A program made the position numbers and the translations under genes. From positions 1 to 51,631 of the forward strand of contig CAUHQV010000017.1 in assembly GCA_959608625.1 (NCBI GenBank): a DNA stretch of 51,631 nt. The letters are read 5' to 3'. Within the stretch, counting starts at the first letter, position 1. The number at the start of each line of letters is the position of its first letter. The stretch comes from an uncultured Flavobacteriales bacterium (GTDB lineage Bacteria > Bacteroidota > Bacteroidia > Flavobacteriales > UBA1820). Shown one piece after another: positions 24,317-32,898 of this stretch. The notes beneath the pieces are model-generated. The model was not told the DNA's origin. It searched no databases and saw only the letters and a list, made by a program, of their open reading frames with translations.

Positions 24317-26416
24317 ATGACCGAACAAATGCTTCCCCATGCCGCAGGCGGCCCCTATAAAATATCCCGGGGATTGGCGGCCCCGTTGGGCGCTACCGTG
24401 ATGGATGGCGGGGTCAATTTTTCCCTCTATTCCCGCAAAGCCTCTGCGGTGGAACTCCTGCTTTTTACCGGGCCCGAGGATGTAACGCCTTGCCAGGTCA
24501 TCCGCTTGACTAAGACGGAGCACCGCTCGTACCATTACTGGCATGTGTTCGTCCATGGGGCAAGTGAAGGGCTTTATTACGGCTACCGGGTATACGGCGA
24601 ATACCAGCCTGCCGAGGGGTTGTACTTCGACAGTTCCAAACTCCTGTCCGACCCGTTCGCGCGGGGCCTTTACGGAAAAAACTACAGCCGGGCGGAGGCT
24701 TCCCGGTACGGCAATGACAATATTTCCACCGCTATAAAGAGCGTCGTAGTGGCCGACGGGGGCTACGATTGGCAGGGGGATACCCATCCCCGTATCCCGC
24801 TGGCCCGCTCGGTCATTTACGAGATGCACGTGAAAGGGTTTACCGCCAGCCCTACGTCGGGTGTTTCCGGGGTGCGGCCGGGTACGTTCGCCGCTATCGT
24901 GCAGAAGATCCCCTACCTGAAAAAACTCGGGGTGACTACGGTGGAACTGATGCCCGTATTCGCTTTCGATCCCCAGGATGCCCCGGGAGGCCTGGAAAAC
25001 TATTGGGGGTATTCCCCTGTCAATTTTTTCGCTCCCCATTGGGCTTACGGCACGACCGACGATCCGCTGCAAACGGTGCGCGAATTCAAGGATATGGTCA
25101 AGTCTTTCCACCGGGAAGGCATGGAAGTTATCCTGGATGTGGTGTACAACCATACGGCCGAATCGGGGGCGGTGGGCCCCTGGCTCAATTTCAAAGGGCA
25201 GGCGGCGGCCGTGTATTATATCATGGGGGGCGACCGTTGCAGCTATGCCGACTATACGGGCTGCGGCAATACGGTGAACACCAACGATGCTATCCTGCGC
25301 CGGGTGGTGCGCGAATCGCTGCGTTACTGGGTGGACCAGATGCATGTGGACGGATTCCGTTTCGACCTGGCGGCGATCCTTACCCGCGGGCCGGAAGGGG
25401 ATGTGCTGGTAGATTCGCCGGCATTGGGTTCGATCGAGGTGGATCCGGTACTGGCCGAGACAAAACTGATCGCCGAGGCCTGGGATGCGGCGGGGCTTTA
25501 TCAGTTGGGTTTTTTTGCCGGGCGCGGCAAAGATAACCGATGGGCGGAATGGAATGGGGCTTACCGGGACGATATCCGCCGTTTCGTGCGGGGAGACGAC
25601 GGGATGGTGCCCAAACTGGCTGCCCGGGTGATCGGGTCGCCGGATATTTATATCAACGCCACGCGGGACATCAACCAGAGCATCCATTTCGTGAGTTGCC
25701 ATGATGGGTTTACCCTGAACGATCTGGTGACCTATGCCCACAAGCACAATATGGCCAACGGCGAGGACAACCGCGATGGCATGAACGAGAATTTCAGCGC
25801 CAATTACGGCATAGAAGGGCCAACCGACGACCCGGCGATAGAAGCGATCCGGGAGCGGCAAGTACTCAATTTCTTTGCGGTACTCCTCTTTACCCAGGGC
25901 ACGCCGATGATCGGGATGGGCGACGAAGTGCGACGCACCCAGCAGGGCAACAACAATGCCTATTGCCAGGACAATCCCATTTCGTGGTTCGATTGGGACG
26001 ACCTCGACCGGCATGCCGATACCCTGGAGTTCGTCCGCCAATTGATCGCTTATGTGCAGGGGCTTTCCCTGTACGAACTCCACCGGCTGATAAAAGTGGG
26101 CCACGACGACAAGAAACCTTTCCTGCTTTGGCACGGCCCGCGGTTGAATAATGCCGACTGGACGCCCTATTCGCATACTCTGGCCATGGAATTGGTTCAC
26201 CCGGAGAAGGGCGAGCACCTGTATGTGGCCTTCAATATGTATTGGAAAGACATTCCTTTCGAACTCCCGGCCCCGTTCCGCGGCAGTTGGCGCCTGGTGG
26301 CCGATACGTCGATCCCGGTACAAGACAGTTTTCGGATGACGCGCCTGACGGACGCGCAGAAATACACTGTACGGGGGCCTTCGGTACTTATCCTGTCCGA
26401 CCTGCCTGAAAAGTAG
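24317..26416 (+). CDS. glgX: Glycogen debranching enzyme, isoamylase type (GlgX-like, GH13)
   Basis: Hydrolyses alpha-1,6 branch points of glycogen or limit dextrin in the cytoplasm. The N-terminal CBM48/E-set domain covers about 15-130. The GH13 barrel has DVVYNHT, the nucleophile region DGFRFDLA, the acid/base region IAEAWDAAG and SCHDGFTLNDLV, in order. The C-terminal beta domain ends the 699-residue chain. The spacing and the NFFAVLLFTQGTPMIGMGDE stretch match GlgX/TreX-type enzymes rather than pullulanases. It lies 32 bases after lipA with no other glycogen genes nearby. Confidence 0.93.
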   Translation: MTEQMLPHAAGGPYKISRGLAAPLGATVMDGGVNFSLYSRKASAVELLLFTGPEDVTPCQVIRLTKTEHRSYHYWHVFVHGASEGLYYGYRVYGEYQPAEGLYFDSSKLLSDPFARGLYGKNYSRAEASRYGNDNISTAIKSVVVADGGYDWQGDTHPRIPLARSVIYEMHVKGFTASPTSGVSGVRPGTFAAIVQKIPYLKKLGVTTVELMPVFAFDPQDAPGGLENYWGYSPVNFFAPHWAYGTTDDPLQTVREFKDMVKSFHREGMEVILDVVYNHTAESGAVGPWLNFKGQAAAVYYIMGGDRCSYADYTGCGNTVNTNDAILRRVVRESLRYWVDQMHVDGFRFDLAAILTRGPEGDVLVDSPALGSIEVDPVLAETKLIAEAWDAAGLYQLGFFAGRGKDNRWAEWNGAYRDDIRRFVRGDDGMVPKLAARVIGSPDIYINATRDINQSIHFVSCHDGFTLNDLVTYAHKHNMANGEDNRDGMNENFSANYGIEGPTDDPAIEAIRERQVLNFFAVLLFTQGTPMIGMGDEVRRTQQGNNNAYCQDNPISWFDWDDLDRHADTLEFVRQLIAYVQGLSLYELHRLIKVGHDDKKPFLLWHGPRLNNADWTPYSHTLAMELVHPEKGEHLYVAFNMYWKDIPFELPAPFRGSWRLVADTSIPVQDSFRMTRLTDAQKYTVRGPSVLILSDLPEK

Positions 26417-26548
26417 CCGGATCGTTTTCCCGGCCGCTTCGGGATATTTTACCCTTTTCTTGTTTGCCTGTACAGGCTTCCCCGCGCGGCTTGCGTTAAG
26501 GGGGAAGGTTGGCGATTGCCGATAGATGGCCGTCCGGCTGTTTTTTCG

Positions 26549-26556
26549 TATCTTTA
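26549..26556 (+). promoter_or_regulatory. Possible -7 element of uvrA
   Basis: TATCTTTA matches TAnnTTTG in 5 of the 6 fixed positions (last base A). Its position predicts a start near 26563, about 18 bases before ATG 26581. No clear -33 box or LexA-type operator is seen. Confidence 0.35.
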
Positions 26557-26580
26557 CAGACTGCATTTACCGCAAAGACC

Positions 26581-29409
26581 ATGAAAGAGAAAGAAGAAGA
26601 AACAATAGATATATACGGCGCCCGGGAGCACAACCTGAAGAACGTCGACCTGTCCATTCCCCGCAACCGCCTGGTGGTGGTGACGGGTCTTTCCGGGTCG
26701 GGAAAATCGTCCTTGGCTTTCGATACGATATATGCCGAAGGGCAGCGGCGCTATATGGAGACTTTTTCCGCCTATGCCCGCCAGTTCATCGGGTCGATGG
26801 AGCGTCCCGACGTGGACAAGATAGACGGGCTTTCCCCGGTCATTTCCATCGAACAGAAGACCACTTCGGGTAATCCCCGTTCCACCGTCGGGACGGTGAC
26901 CGAGATATACGATTTCCTGCGCCTGCTCTACGCGCGGGCCGCCGACGCTTATTCCCCGGTGAGCGGCCAGCCGATGGTCAGCCATACCGACGAACAGATA
27001 TGCGAGCTGATAAAACGCGACTACCAGGGCCGCAAGATGATCGTGCTCGCCCCTGTGGTGCGTTCCCGGAAGGGACATTACCGGGAGCTTTTCGAAAGTA
27101 TCCTCAAGGCCGGATTCCTCAAGGCCCGGGTGGACGGGCAGATCGTGGACGTGACTTCGGGCATGCGGGTAGACCGCTATAAAACACACGATATAGAGAT
27201 CGTGGTAGACCGCCTTTCGTCTCCCGAGTCGGACGGGGGCCGTTTGGCCGAGGCCGTCCGCACGGCCATGTACCACGGGGAGGGCACGATGATGGTCGAG
27301 GATTTCGTGAATGGGGAGATACGCTACTATTCGCGGCACCTAATGTGCGCGGAGTCCGGCATCTCTTACCCGCTTCCGGAGCCGAATACCTTTTCGTTCA
27401 ATTCACCCAAGGGGGCCTGTCCCGAATGCGCAGGGCTGGGGGAAGTGTTGCTGATCGACATCAAAAAGGTCATACCGGACGATAGCCTGTCCATAAAAGC
27501 GGGCGCTATCGCGCCGTTGGGCACGTACAAGAACACCTGGATATTCCAGCAGATAGATGCCATTGCCAAAAGGTATGGTTTCAAACTCGATGCCCCGGTG
27601 AAGGATATTCCTCAGGAAGCGATGCGCGTGATCCTAAACGGGGGCAGCGACCGTTTTTCGCAGCTGTCCGATGCCGGGGTGACGCACGACTACGAAATAG
27701 ATTTCCAGGGGATAGCCGCTTTTATCCGCGAGCAGGCTGAGGATACCGAAAGCAAAACGCTGGCCCGCTGGGCGCGGGAGTTTATGAACGAAGTGGAATG
27801 CCCTTCGTGCCACGGTGCCCGCCTGCGCCCCGAATCGCTCCTTTTCCGCATCGGAGGAAAGAATATTGCCGAAGTGGCAGCCCTGCCGTTGTCGAAACTG
27901 CCCGTCTGGTACGATGAGGCTTACGCTTCGATGACGGACAAACAGAAGAGCATTGCGGGGGAAGTGTTTAAGGAGCTCAAAGACCGCACCCGTTTCCTGC
28001 TGGACGTAGGATTGGGATATCTTTCGTTGGCCCGGGGCTCCAAAACCCTTTCCGGCGGCGAATCGCAGCGTATCCGTCTGGCTACCCAGATCGGCTCGCA
28101 ACTGGTAGGGGTACTTTATATCCTGGACGAACCGTCCATCGGCCTGCACCAGCGCGACAACCATCGGCTGATCGATTCCCTGAAGAAACTCCGCGATACA
28201 GGCAATTCCGTGATCGTGGTGGAGCACGACAAGGACATGATCCTCGCGGCGGACGATATCGTCGATATCGGCCCTGCAGCCGGATTATACGGCGGAAAAA
28301 TAGTATGGCACGGTACGCCCGGCGAACTGCGCAACGCCCGAACGCTGACAGCGGATTATATCAACGGTATCCGGGAAATACCCCGCCGGAAGTCTCCGCG
28401 TCCGGGTAACGGGAAGTCGTTGCGCTTGGTAGGCGCGAAGGGCAACAACCTGAAAGACGTGACGGTAGACTTTCCGTTGGGAAAGATGATCTGCGTGACC
28501 GGCGTGTCGGGCAGCGGAAAATCGACCTTGGTGAACGATACCCTTTATCCGATCCTGAACGCCCATTTTTTCAATGCGCTTAAAAAACCGCTGGCGTACG
28601 ATAAAATAGAGGGGCTGGAAAATATCGACAAAGTCATCGCCATCGACCAGTCGCCGATAGGCCGTACCCCGCGCTCCAACCCGGCGACCTATACCGGAGT
28701 GTTCTCGGATATCCGCGCGATGTTCGCCGAGGTGCCCGAAGCGCGTATCCGGGGTTATAAAGCGGGCCGTTTCTCTTTCAACGTCAAAGGCGGGCGCTGC
28801 GAGGAATGCCAGGGTTCGGGCCTGAAAACGATCGAGATGAATTTCCTGCCCGATGTGCATGTGCACTGTCCGGTATGTCACGGGAAGCGCTACAATCGGG
28901 AAACGCTGGAGATACGCTACAAGGGAAAGTCGATCTCCGACGTGCTGGATATGAGCATCGAAGAGGCGACGGGCTTTTTCGAGCCTATACCATCCATCTA
29001 CCGCAAGATAAAGACCTTAAAGGATGTGGGCTTGGGTTATCTCACGCTGGGCCAGCAGAGTACCACGTTGTCCGGCGGGGAGGCGCAGCGGGTCAAACTC
29101 GCGACCGAACTTTCCAAAAAAGATACGGGAAATACGTTTTATATCCTGGACGAGCCTACGACGGGCCTGCACTTCGAGGATATCCGTGTGCTGATGGATA
29201 TTCTGGGTTCTTTGGTGGACAAGGGAAATACGGTGCTGGTGATCGAACACAATATGGACGTGGTAAAACTGGCCGACCATATTATCGATATAGGTCCGGA
29301 AGGGGGTGAAGAAGGCGGATACATCGTCGCCGAAGGCACTCCCAAAGAGGTTGTGAAAAAAGGCAAGGGCTATACCGCGCCGTTCTTGAAACCCGAACTG
29401 GGCCTGTAA
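26581..29409 (+). CDS. uvrA: Excinuclease ABC subunit A (UvrA)
   Basis: Damage-recognition ATPase of nucleotide excision repair. Two ABC ATPase halves are visible: first Walker A GLSGSGKSSLAFDT near residue 32 and signature KTLSGGESQRIRLATQ; second Walker A GVSGSGKSTLVNDT and signature TTLSGGEAQRVKLATE. Zinc modules are CPECAGLGE, CPSCHGARL, and CEECQGSG with CPVCHGKRY. Length 942 is typical. The frame is open back to a TTG at 26509, but ATG 26581 gives the normal N-terminus (EEETIDIYGAREHNLKN). A strong terminator follows at 29424-29457. Confidence 0.98.
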   Translation: MKEKEEETIDIYGAREHNLKNVDLSIPRNRLVVVTGLSGSGKSSLAFDTIYAEGQRRYMETFSAYARQFIGSMERPDVDKIDGLSPVISIEQKTTSGNPRSTVGTVTEIYDFLRLLYARAADAYSPVSGQPMVSHTDEQICELIKRDYQGRKMIVLAPVVRSRKGHYRELFESILKAGFLKARVDGQIVDVTSGMRVDRYKTHDIEIVVDRLSSPESDGGRLAEAVRTAMYHGEGTMMVEDFVNGEIRYYSRHLMCAESGISYPLPEPNTFSFNSPKGACPECAGLGEVLLIDIKKVIPDDSLSIKAGAIAPLGTYKNTWIFQQIDAIAKRYGFKLDAPVKDIPQEAMRVILNGGSDRFSQLSDAGVTHDYEIDFQGIAAFIREQAEDTESKTLARWAREFMNEVECPSCHGARLRPESLLFRIGGKNIAEVAALPLSKLPVWYDEAYASMTDKQKSIAGEVFKELKDRTRFLLDVGLGYLSLARGSKTLSGGESQRIRLATQIGSQLVGVLYILDEPSIGLHQRDNHRLIDSLKKLRDTGNSVIVVEHDKDMILAADDIVDIGPAAGLYGGKIVWHGTPGELRNARTLTADYINGIREIPRRKSPRPGNGKSLRLVGAKGNNLKDVTVDFPLGKMICVTGVSGSGKSTLVNDTLYPILNAHFFNALKKPLAYDKIEGLENIDKVIAIDQSPIGRTPRSNPATYTGVFSDIRAMFAEVPEARIRGYKAGRFSFNVKGGRCEECQGSGLKTIEMNFLPDVHVHCPVCHGKRYNRETLEIRYKGKSISDVLDMSIEEATGFFEPIPSIYRKIKTLKDVGLGYLTLGQQSTTLSGGEAQRVKLATELSKKDTGNTFYILDEPTTGLHFEDIRVLMDILGSLVDKGNTVLVIEHNMDVVKLADHIIDIGPEGGEEGGYIVAEGTPKEVVKKGKGYTAPFLKPELGL

Positions 29410-29423
29410 AATCTGCTAATAAT

Positions 29424-29457
29424 AAAACATCCCGGCAAATCAGGCCGGGATGTTTTT
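29424..29457 (+). terminator. Terminator after uvrA
   Basis: A perfect 13-bp stem (29424-29436 / 29444-29456, 7-nt loop) with CATCCCGGC/GCCGGGATG core, ending in TTTTT at 29453-29457. This closes the long plus-strand run that starts at 16511. Confidence 0.85.
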
Positions 29458-29562
29458 ATTTTGGCCAGCACGGGCATGACGAATTGAGAATAGCTAATCT
29501 GTGTTTTTTTGACAAGAATTGTTTCTTACTTTTATCTTGTTAACTTATAACTGGTATTCAGC

Positions 29563-30576
29563 ATGAAAAACTTGCCGTTTTTGGCTGTATTTGCGGCAGT
29601 CCTTTTTTCCGCTTGCAACGCAGGACAGAAACCGGCCGGCAGTTTCGACACACCTGTAGAAGTCCGGGCAGACAGCATCGCCGTCCACGAGATTTTTCAG
29701 CCCAGCTTCTTTTTCAATACGGCCAACTGGAGCGCCGTGGGGGACAAAGCCGTTATTATGAACGACGGATCGAACGATTCGCTCGTCTATGTCTACCGCC
29801 TGCCCGATTTCACATTCCTCTACGCCGGTATCCGGGCGGGTAACGGGCCGGAAGATCTGCATAGTTCTTCTTATATAGTAATCCCCCGACAGGCGGATTC
29901 CCTGATGCTCTTTTGGAATCCCGATGTTTTAGGGATGTATGCCACGCTTACTGATACGGGATTTGTAGTGGGTAGTCGGGTTACTAAAGATACTCGTTCA
30001 CAGCGATTGGAAACAATGCCTCCGGCGGATTCCCTGCAAGTGGAGTTCCGTCACGATGTGCCCGGGCAACTGGTTCTGTACGACTTGGAGCATAACGGCT
30101 GGACCGATTCCGTCAGTGTGGCCCATCAGCTCTACACCGTAAAAAGGTATGGGTTTTTCGACGTTTACCGGAATGTTCCATCTATCATCGGCAACGGTAC
30201 GCTCTACGCGGCCGTTTATCCGATTACGGGCCGTATAGAGTTTTACGACGTTTCTACGGGGAAATTCATCCTGAAAAATACGGTCGTCGGGGACGACACC
30301 CCGCCGGAAGAATTGAAAAAGAAGGATCTGTCCGATGCTCCGGTGTACGTCCAATTAGCTTCGGATGGCAAATACCTCTATGTGCTGGAGTCCCTGCGCC
30401 GGGAAAAGAAGATCACGGATTGCAATATCCTCGTGTACGATTGGAACGGCAATCCGGTAGGCAAGTACCATCCGGACAAGATGCTGAACGCGATATTGGC
30501 TTACCAGGGCAAAGTCTACGGCTACAATAAGGACATGGATTTCGAGCAGGTATATGTTTTTGATTTAGGATTATAA
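29563..30576 (+). CDS. Putative lipoprotein, beta-propeller-like (BF3164 type)
   Basis: The 337-residue protein starts with a lipoprotein signal: MKNLPFLAVFAAVLFSAC with lipobox FSAC and the lipidated Cys at 18. The rest consists of repeated beta-strand-rich stretches ending in motifs such as DSLVYVYRLPDF, GRIEFYDVSTGKF and CNILVYDWNGNPVGKY. It resembles the BF3164-like / TolB-like six-bladed propeller lipoproteins frequent in Bacteroidales, whose function is unknown. It stands alone, with terminators on both sides. Homology is inferred from layout and motifs, not a search. Confidence 0.75.
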   Translation: MKNLPFLAVFAAVLFSACNAGQKPAGSFDTPVEVRADSIAVHEIFQPSFFFNTANWSAVGDKAVIMNDGSNDSLVYVYRLPDFTFLYAGIRAGNGPEDLHSSSYIVIPRQADSLMLFWNPDVLGMYATLTDTGFVVGSRVTKDTRSQRLETMPPADSLQVEFRHDVPGQLVLYDLEHNGWTDSVSVAHQLYTVKRYGFFDVYRNVPSIIGNGTLYAAVYPITGRIEFYDVSTGKFILKNTVVGDDTPPEELKKKDLSDAPVYVQLASDGKYLYVLESLRREKKITDCNILVYDWNGNPVGKYHPDKMLNAILAYQGKVYGYNKDMDFEQVYVFDLGL

Positions 30577-30602
30577 AACCCGATTTCGAAGGCATAAAAA
30601 AG

Positions 30603-30630
30603 AAAACCGCGCCCAACGGGCGCGGTTTTT
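30603..30630. terminator. Bidirectional terminator between lipoprotein gene and gapA
   Basis: A perfect 12-bp stem (30603-30614 / 30618-30629) with AAC loop and a CCGCGCCC core. The plus strand ends in TTTTT; the minus strand in TTTTC followed by six U. It lies between two convergent genes. Confidence 0.8.
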
Positions 30631-30650
30631 GGGGTTTATCGGGAACCGTA

Positions 30651-31658
30651 TTATTTTACGGTAGCCATGTACTCGATCAGGTCGACCAGCTTGTTGGAGT
30701 AACCGATCTCGTTGTCGTACCAAGCGACCAGTTTCACGAAGTGGTCGTTCAGGGAGATACCGGCTTTGGCATCGAAGTTGCAAGTGCACTTTTCGCCAAC
30801 GTAGTCCTGGGAAACGACTTCTTCTTCCGTGTAGCTGACGATGCCCTTCATTTCGCCGTTAGCGGCGTCTTTCACGGCCTGGCAGATCTCGGCGTAAGTC
30901 GTCGGTTTTTCCAGAACGGCAGTCAGGTCGACAACCGATACGTCGGTGGTCGGCACGCGCAGGGACATACCGGTCAGTTTGCCGTTCAGTGCGGGGATCA
31001 CCTTGCCTACGGCCTTAGCAGCGCCGGTGGAGGAAGGGATGATGTTGCACATAGCCGAACGGCCGCCGCGCCAGTCCTTCATCGAAGGGCCGTCAACGGT
31101 CTTCTGGGTAGCGGTGGTAGCGTGGACGGTGGTCATAAGGCCTTCTTTGATACCGAACTTGTCGTTGATGATCTTAGCCAGCGGAGCCAGGCAGTTGGTC
31201 GTGCAGGAAGCGTTGGAAACGATATCTTCGGAAGCCTTGTAAGATTTGTTGTTCACACCCATAACGAACATGGGGGTGTCGTCTTTCGAAGGGCCGGACA
31301 TAACGACTTTCTTGGCGCCAGCCTGGATGTGCTTGCCGGCGAGTTCTTTGGTCAGGAAAAGACCGGTGGACTCTACGATGTATTCGGCTTTCACTTCGTT
31401 CCATTTCAGGTTTGCCGGATCACGTTCTGCCGTTACGCGGATCACGTCGCCGTTTACGATCAGGTTGCCGTCCTTTACTTCGACGGTACCGTCGAACTTG
31501 CCGTGTACGGAGTCGTACTTCAGCATGTAGGCCATGTACTCGGGATCGATAAGGTCATTGATGCCCACGATCTGTACGTTGGGACGGTTGATGGCAGCCC
31601 GGAATACCAGACGGCCGATACGGCCGAAACCGTTGATACCAATTCTTACTTTTTCCAT
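30651..31658 (-). CDS. gapA: Glyceraldehyde-3-phosphate dehydrogenase, type I
   Basis: Glycolytic oxidation of glyceraldehyde-3-phosphate to 1,3-bisphosphoglycerate. Rossmann start INGFGRIGRLVFRA, NAD-selective GINDL with Asp, catalytic Cys in SNASCTTNCLAP, catalytic His in TVHATTATQKTVDGPS and C-terminal WYDNEIGYSNKLVDL. The length of 335 is normal. It lies 30 bases downstream of pfkA on the same strand, so a pfkA-gapA glycolytic operon is likely. Its end is served by the terminator at 30603-30630. Confidence 0.98.
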   Translation of the reverse strand: MEKVRIGINGFGRIGRLVFRAAINRPNVQIVGINDLIDPEYMAYMLKYDSVHGKFDGTVEVKDGNLIVNGDVIRVTAERDPANLKWNEVKAEYIVESTGLFLTKELAGKHIQAGAKKVVMSGPSKDDTPMFVMGVNNKSYKASEDIVSNASCTTNCLAPLAKIINDKFGIKEGLMTTVHATTATQKTVDGPSMKDWRGGRSAMCNIIPSSTGAAKAVGKVIPALNGKLTGMSLRVPTTDVSVVDLTAVLEKPTTYAEICQAVKDAANGEMKGIVSYTEEEVVSQDYVGEKCTCNFDAKAGISLNDHFVKLVAWYDNEIGYSNKLVDLIEYMATVK

Positions 31659-31688
31659 GATTTTAAATGTTTTATGGTTCTTAAATTC

Positions 31689-32750
31689 TTATGCGTTCAT
31701 AATATTGGCCACCCGGCGGAACTCTTCGATGACTTCGTGCGTACGTTTCACGTCGAAATCGTTCTTCAGGTCGTAGGCTACCGTGTTGTCCCGCAGGGGA
31801 GTGTAGGCCACTTTGTTGTCCCTTACCCCGGCTACCTGCCCGTCGAGGCCTTTCGTGAGGCCTTCTACGGCGGCTACGCCCAGGCGGGTGGCCAGCACCC
31901 GGTCTGCCGTGGTCGGCGAACCTCCTCGCTGGATATGGCCCAGGGTCGTTTCCTTGATGTCTTTTTCCGGCATCCGTTTTTTCATCTCGTCGGTGATAAT
32001 ACGTACCCGTTCCCCGATATTCTGCCCGTTCTCGGACACGATAATGATAGAGGAACTTTTCTTGCGGCCTTCGGCTTCATGGAGTTCCCTGACGATATCT
32101 TCGTACAGTTCCTCCCCGTCGGGGATGATGCTGTGGTTCTTCTCGTCCTTTTTGGGGGGCATGATGATCTGCTCCGCACCGGTAGCTATGCCGGTGTAGA
32201 CGGCTATGTAACCCGAACCGTGTCCCATTACTTCCACAAAGAAGATGCGGTCGTGCGAGGCGGCGGTGTCGCGGATCTTGTCGATGGCGTCCATCGCGGT
32301 ATTGATGGCCGTATCGAAACCGATCGAATAGTCAGAGCCGTATATGTCGTTGTCGATCGTTCCGGGAATACCCATTACCTTGAGTCCGGTCTCCTGTTGG
32401 AGTTTCAGCGCGCCAGTGAACGAACCGTCGCCACCGACAACAATCAGGGCGTCTATTCCGGCGTCTTTGGCGTTCTGGGCGGCCTGTTGGCGTACTTCCG
32501 CGAACTTGAACTCTTTGCAGCGGGCCGAGCGGAGGAAAGAACCTCCCTTGTTGATGATATTGCCCACGCTGCGGGGGCCGAGTTCGATGAAATCTTTTTC
32601 CAGCAGGCCCTTGTAGCCCTGTTCGATCCCTATGCACTTTATGCCGTAAGAGGCGCATGTGCGTGCTACCGCGCGGATCGCGGCGTTCATCCCCGGAGCA
32701 TCTCCGCCCGAAGTGAGCACACCTATGCATTTAATATTGCTATCTGCCAT
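31689..32750 (-). CDS. pfkA: 6-phosphofructokinase, ATP-dependent
   Basis: Phosphorylates fructose-6-phosphate to fructose-1,6-bisphosphate. The N-terminal ATP loop is TSGGDAPGMNAAIRA, followed by VVGGDGSFTGA and the catalytic IPGTIDNDIYGSDYSIGFDTA. Gly in GGDGS and Gly in PGTIDND are the residues expected for ATP rather than pyrophosphate use. From ATG 32750 the product is 353 residues. The frame is open to 32813, but the -7 element at 32811-32818 would put the transcript start inside that extension, so 32750 is used. It is first in the operon with gapA. Confidence 0.95.
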   Translation of the reverse strand: MADSNIKCIGVLTSGGDAPGMNAAIRAVARTCASYGIKCIGIEQGYKGLLEKDFIELGPRSVGNIINKGGSFLRSARCKEFKFAEVRQQAAQNAKDAGIDALIVVGGDGSFTGALKLQQETGLKVMGIPGTIDNDIYGSDYSIGFDTAINTAMDAIDKIRDTAASHDRIFFVEVMGHGSGYIAVYTGIATGAEQIIMPPKKDEKNHSIIPDGEELYEDIVRELHEAEGRKKSSSIIIVSENGQNIGERVRIITDEMKKRMPEKDIKETTLGHIQRGGSPTTADRVLATRLGVAAVEGLTKGLDGQVAGVRDNKVAYTPLRDNTVAYDLKNDFDVKRTHEVIEEFRRVANIMNA

Positions 32751-32810
32751 GATGCGATGTATGTTGTATTTGTATTTCCTTCGTCTATGGGTATCTCGAA
32801 AAGACCCACG

Positions 32811-32818
32811 CAAAGTTA
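32811..32818 (-). promoter_or_regulatory. -7 element of pfkA-gapA operon
   Basis: CAAAGTTA on the plus strand reads TAACTTTG on the minus strand, a full match. No clear TTTG -33 box is found at 19-21 bases. The predicted start near 32804 gives a leader of about 54 bases to ATG 32750. Confidence 0.55.
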
Positions 32819-32898
32819 GTGAATAATTGCGGAATTACTCTTAAAAAATAGTTAGATTTTAATGCCCGGAACCTTTCTGCGGGCCGCCTGCCCCCGTG

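Noticed and set aside
24293..26566. A 757-codon minus-strand open frame opposite the debranching enzyme
   Set aside because: Antisense shadow of a well-conserved GH13 gene.
30741..32819. A 692-codon plus-strand open frame opposite gapA and pfkA
   Set aside because: Crosses both glycolytic genes in antisense; composition is not protein-like.
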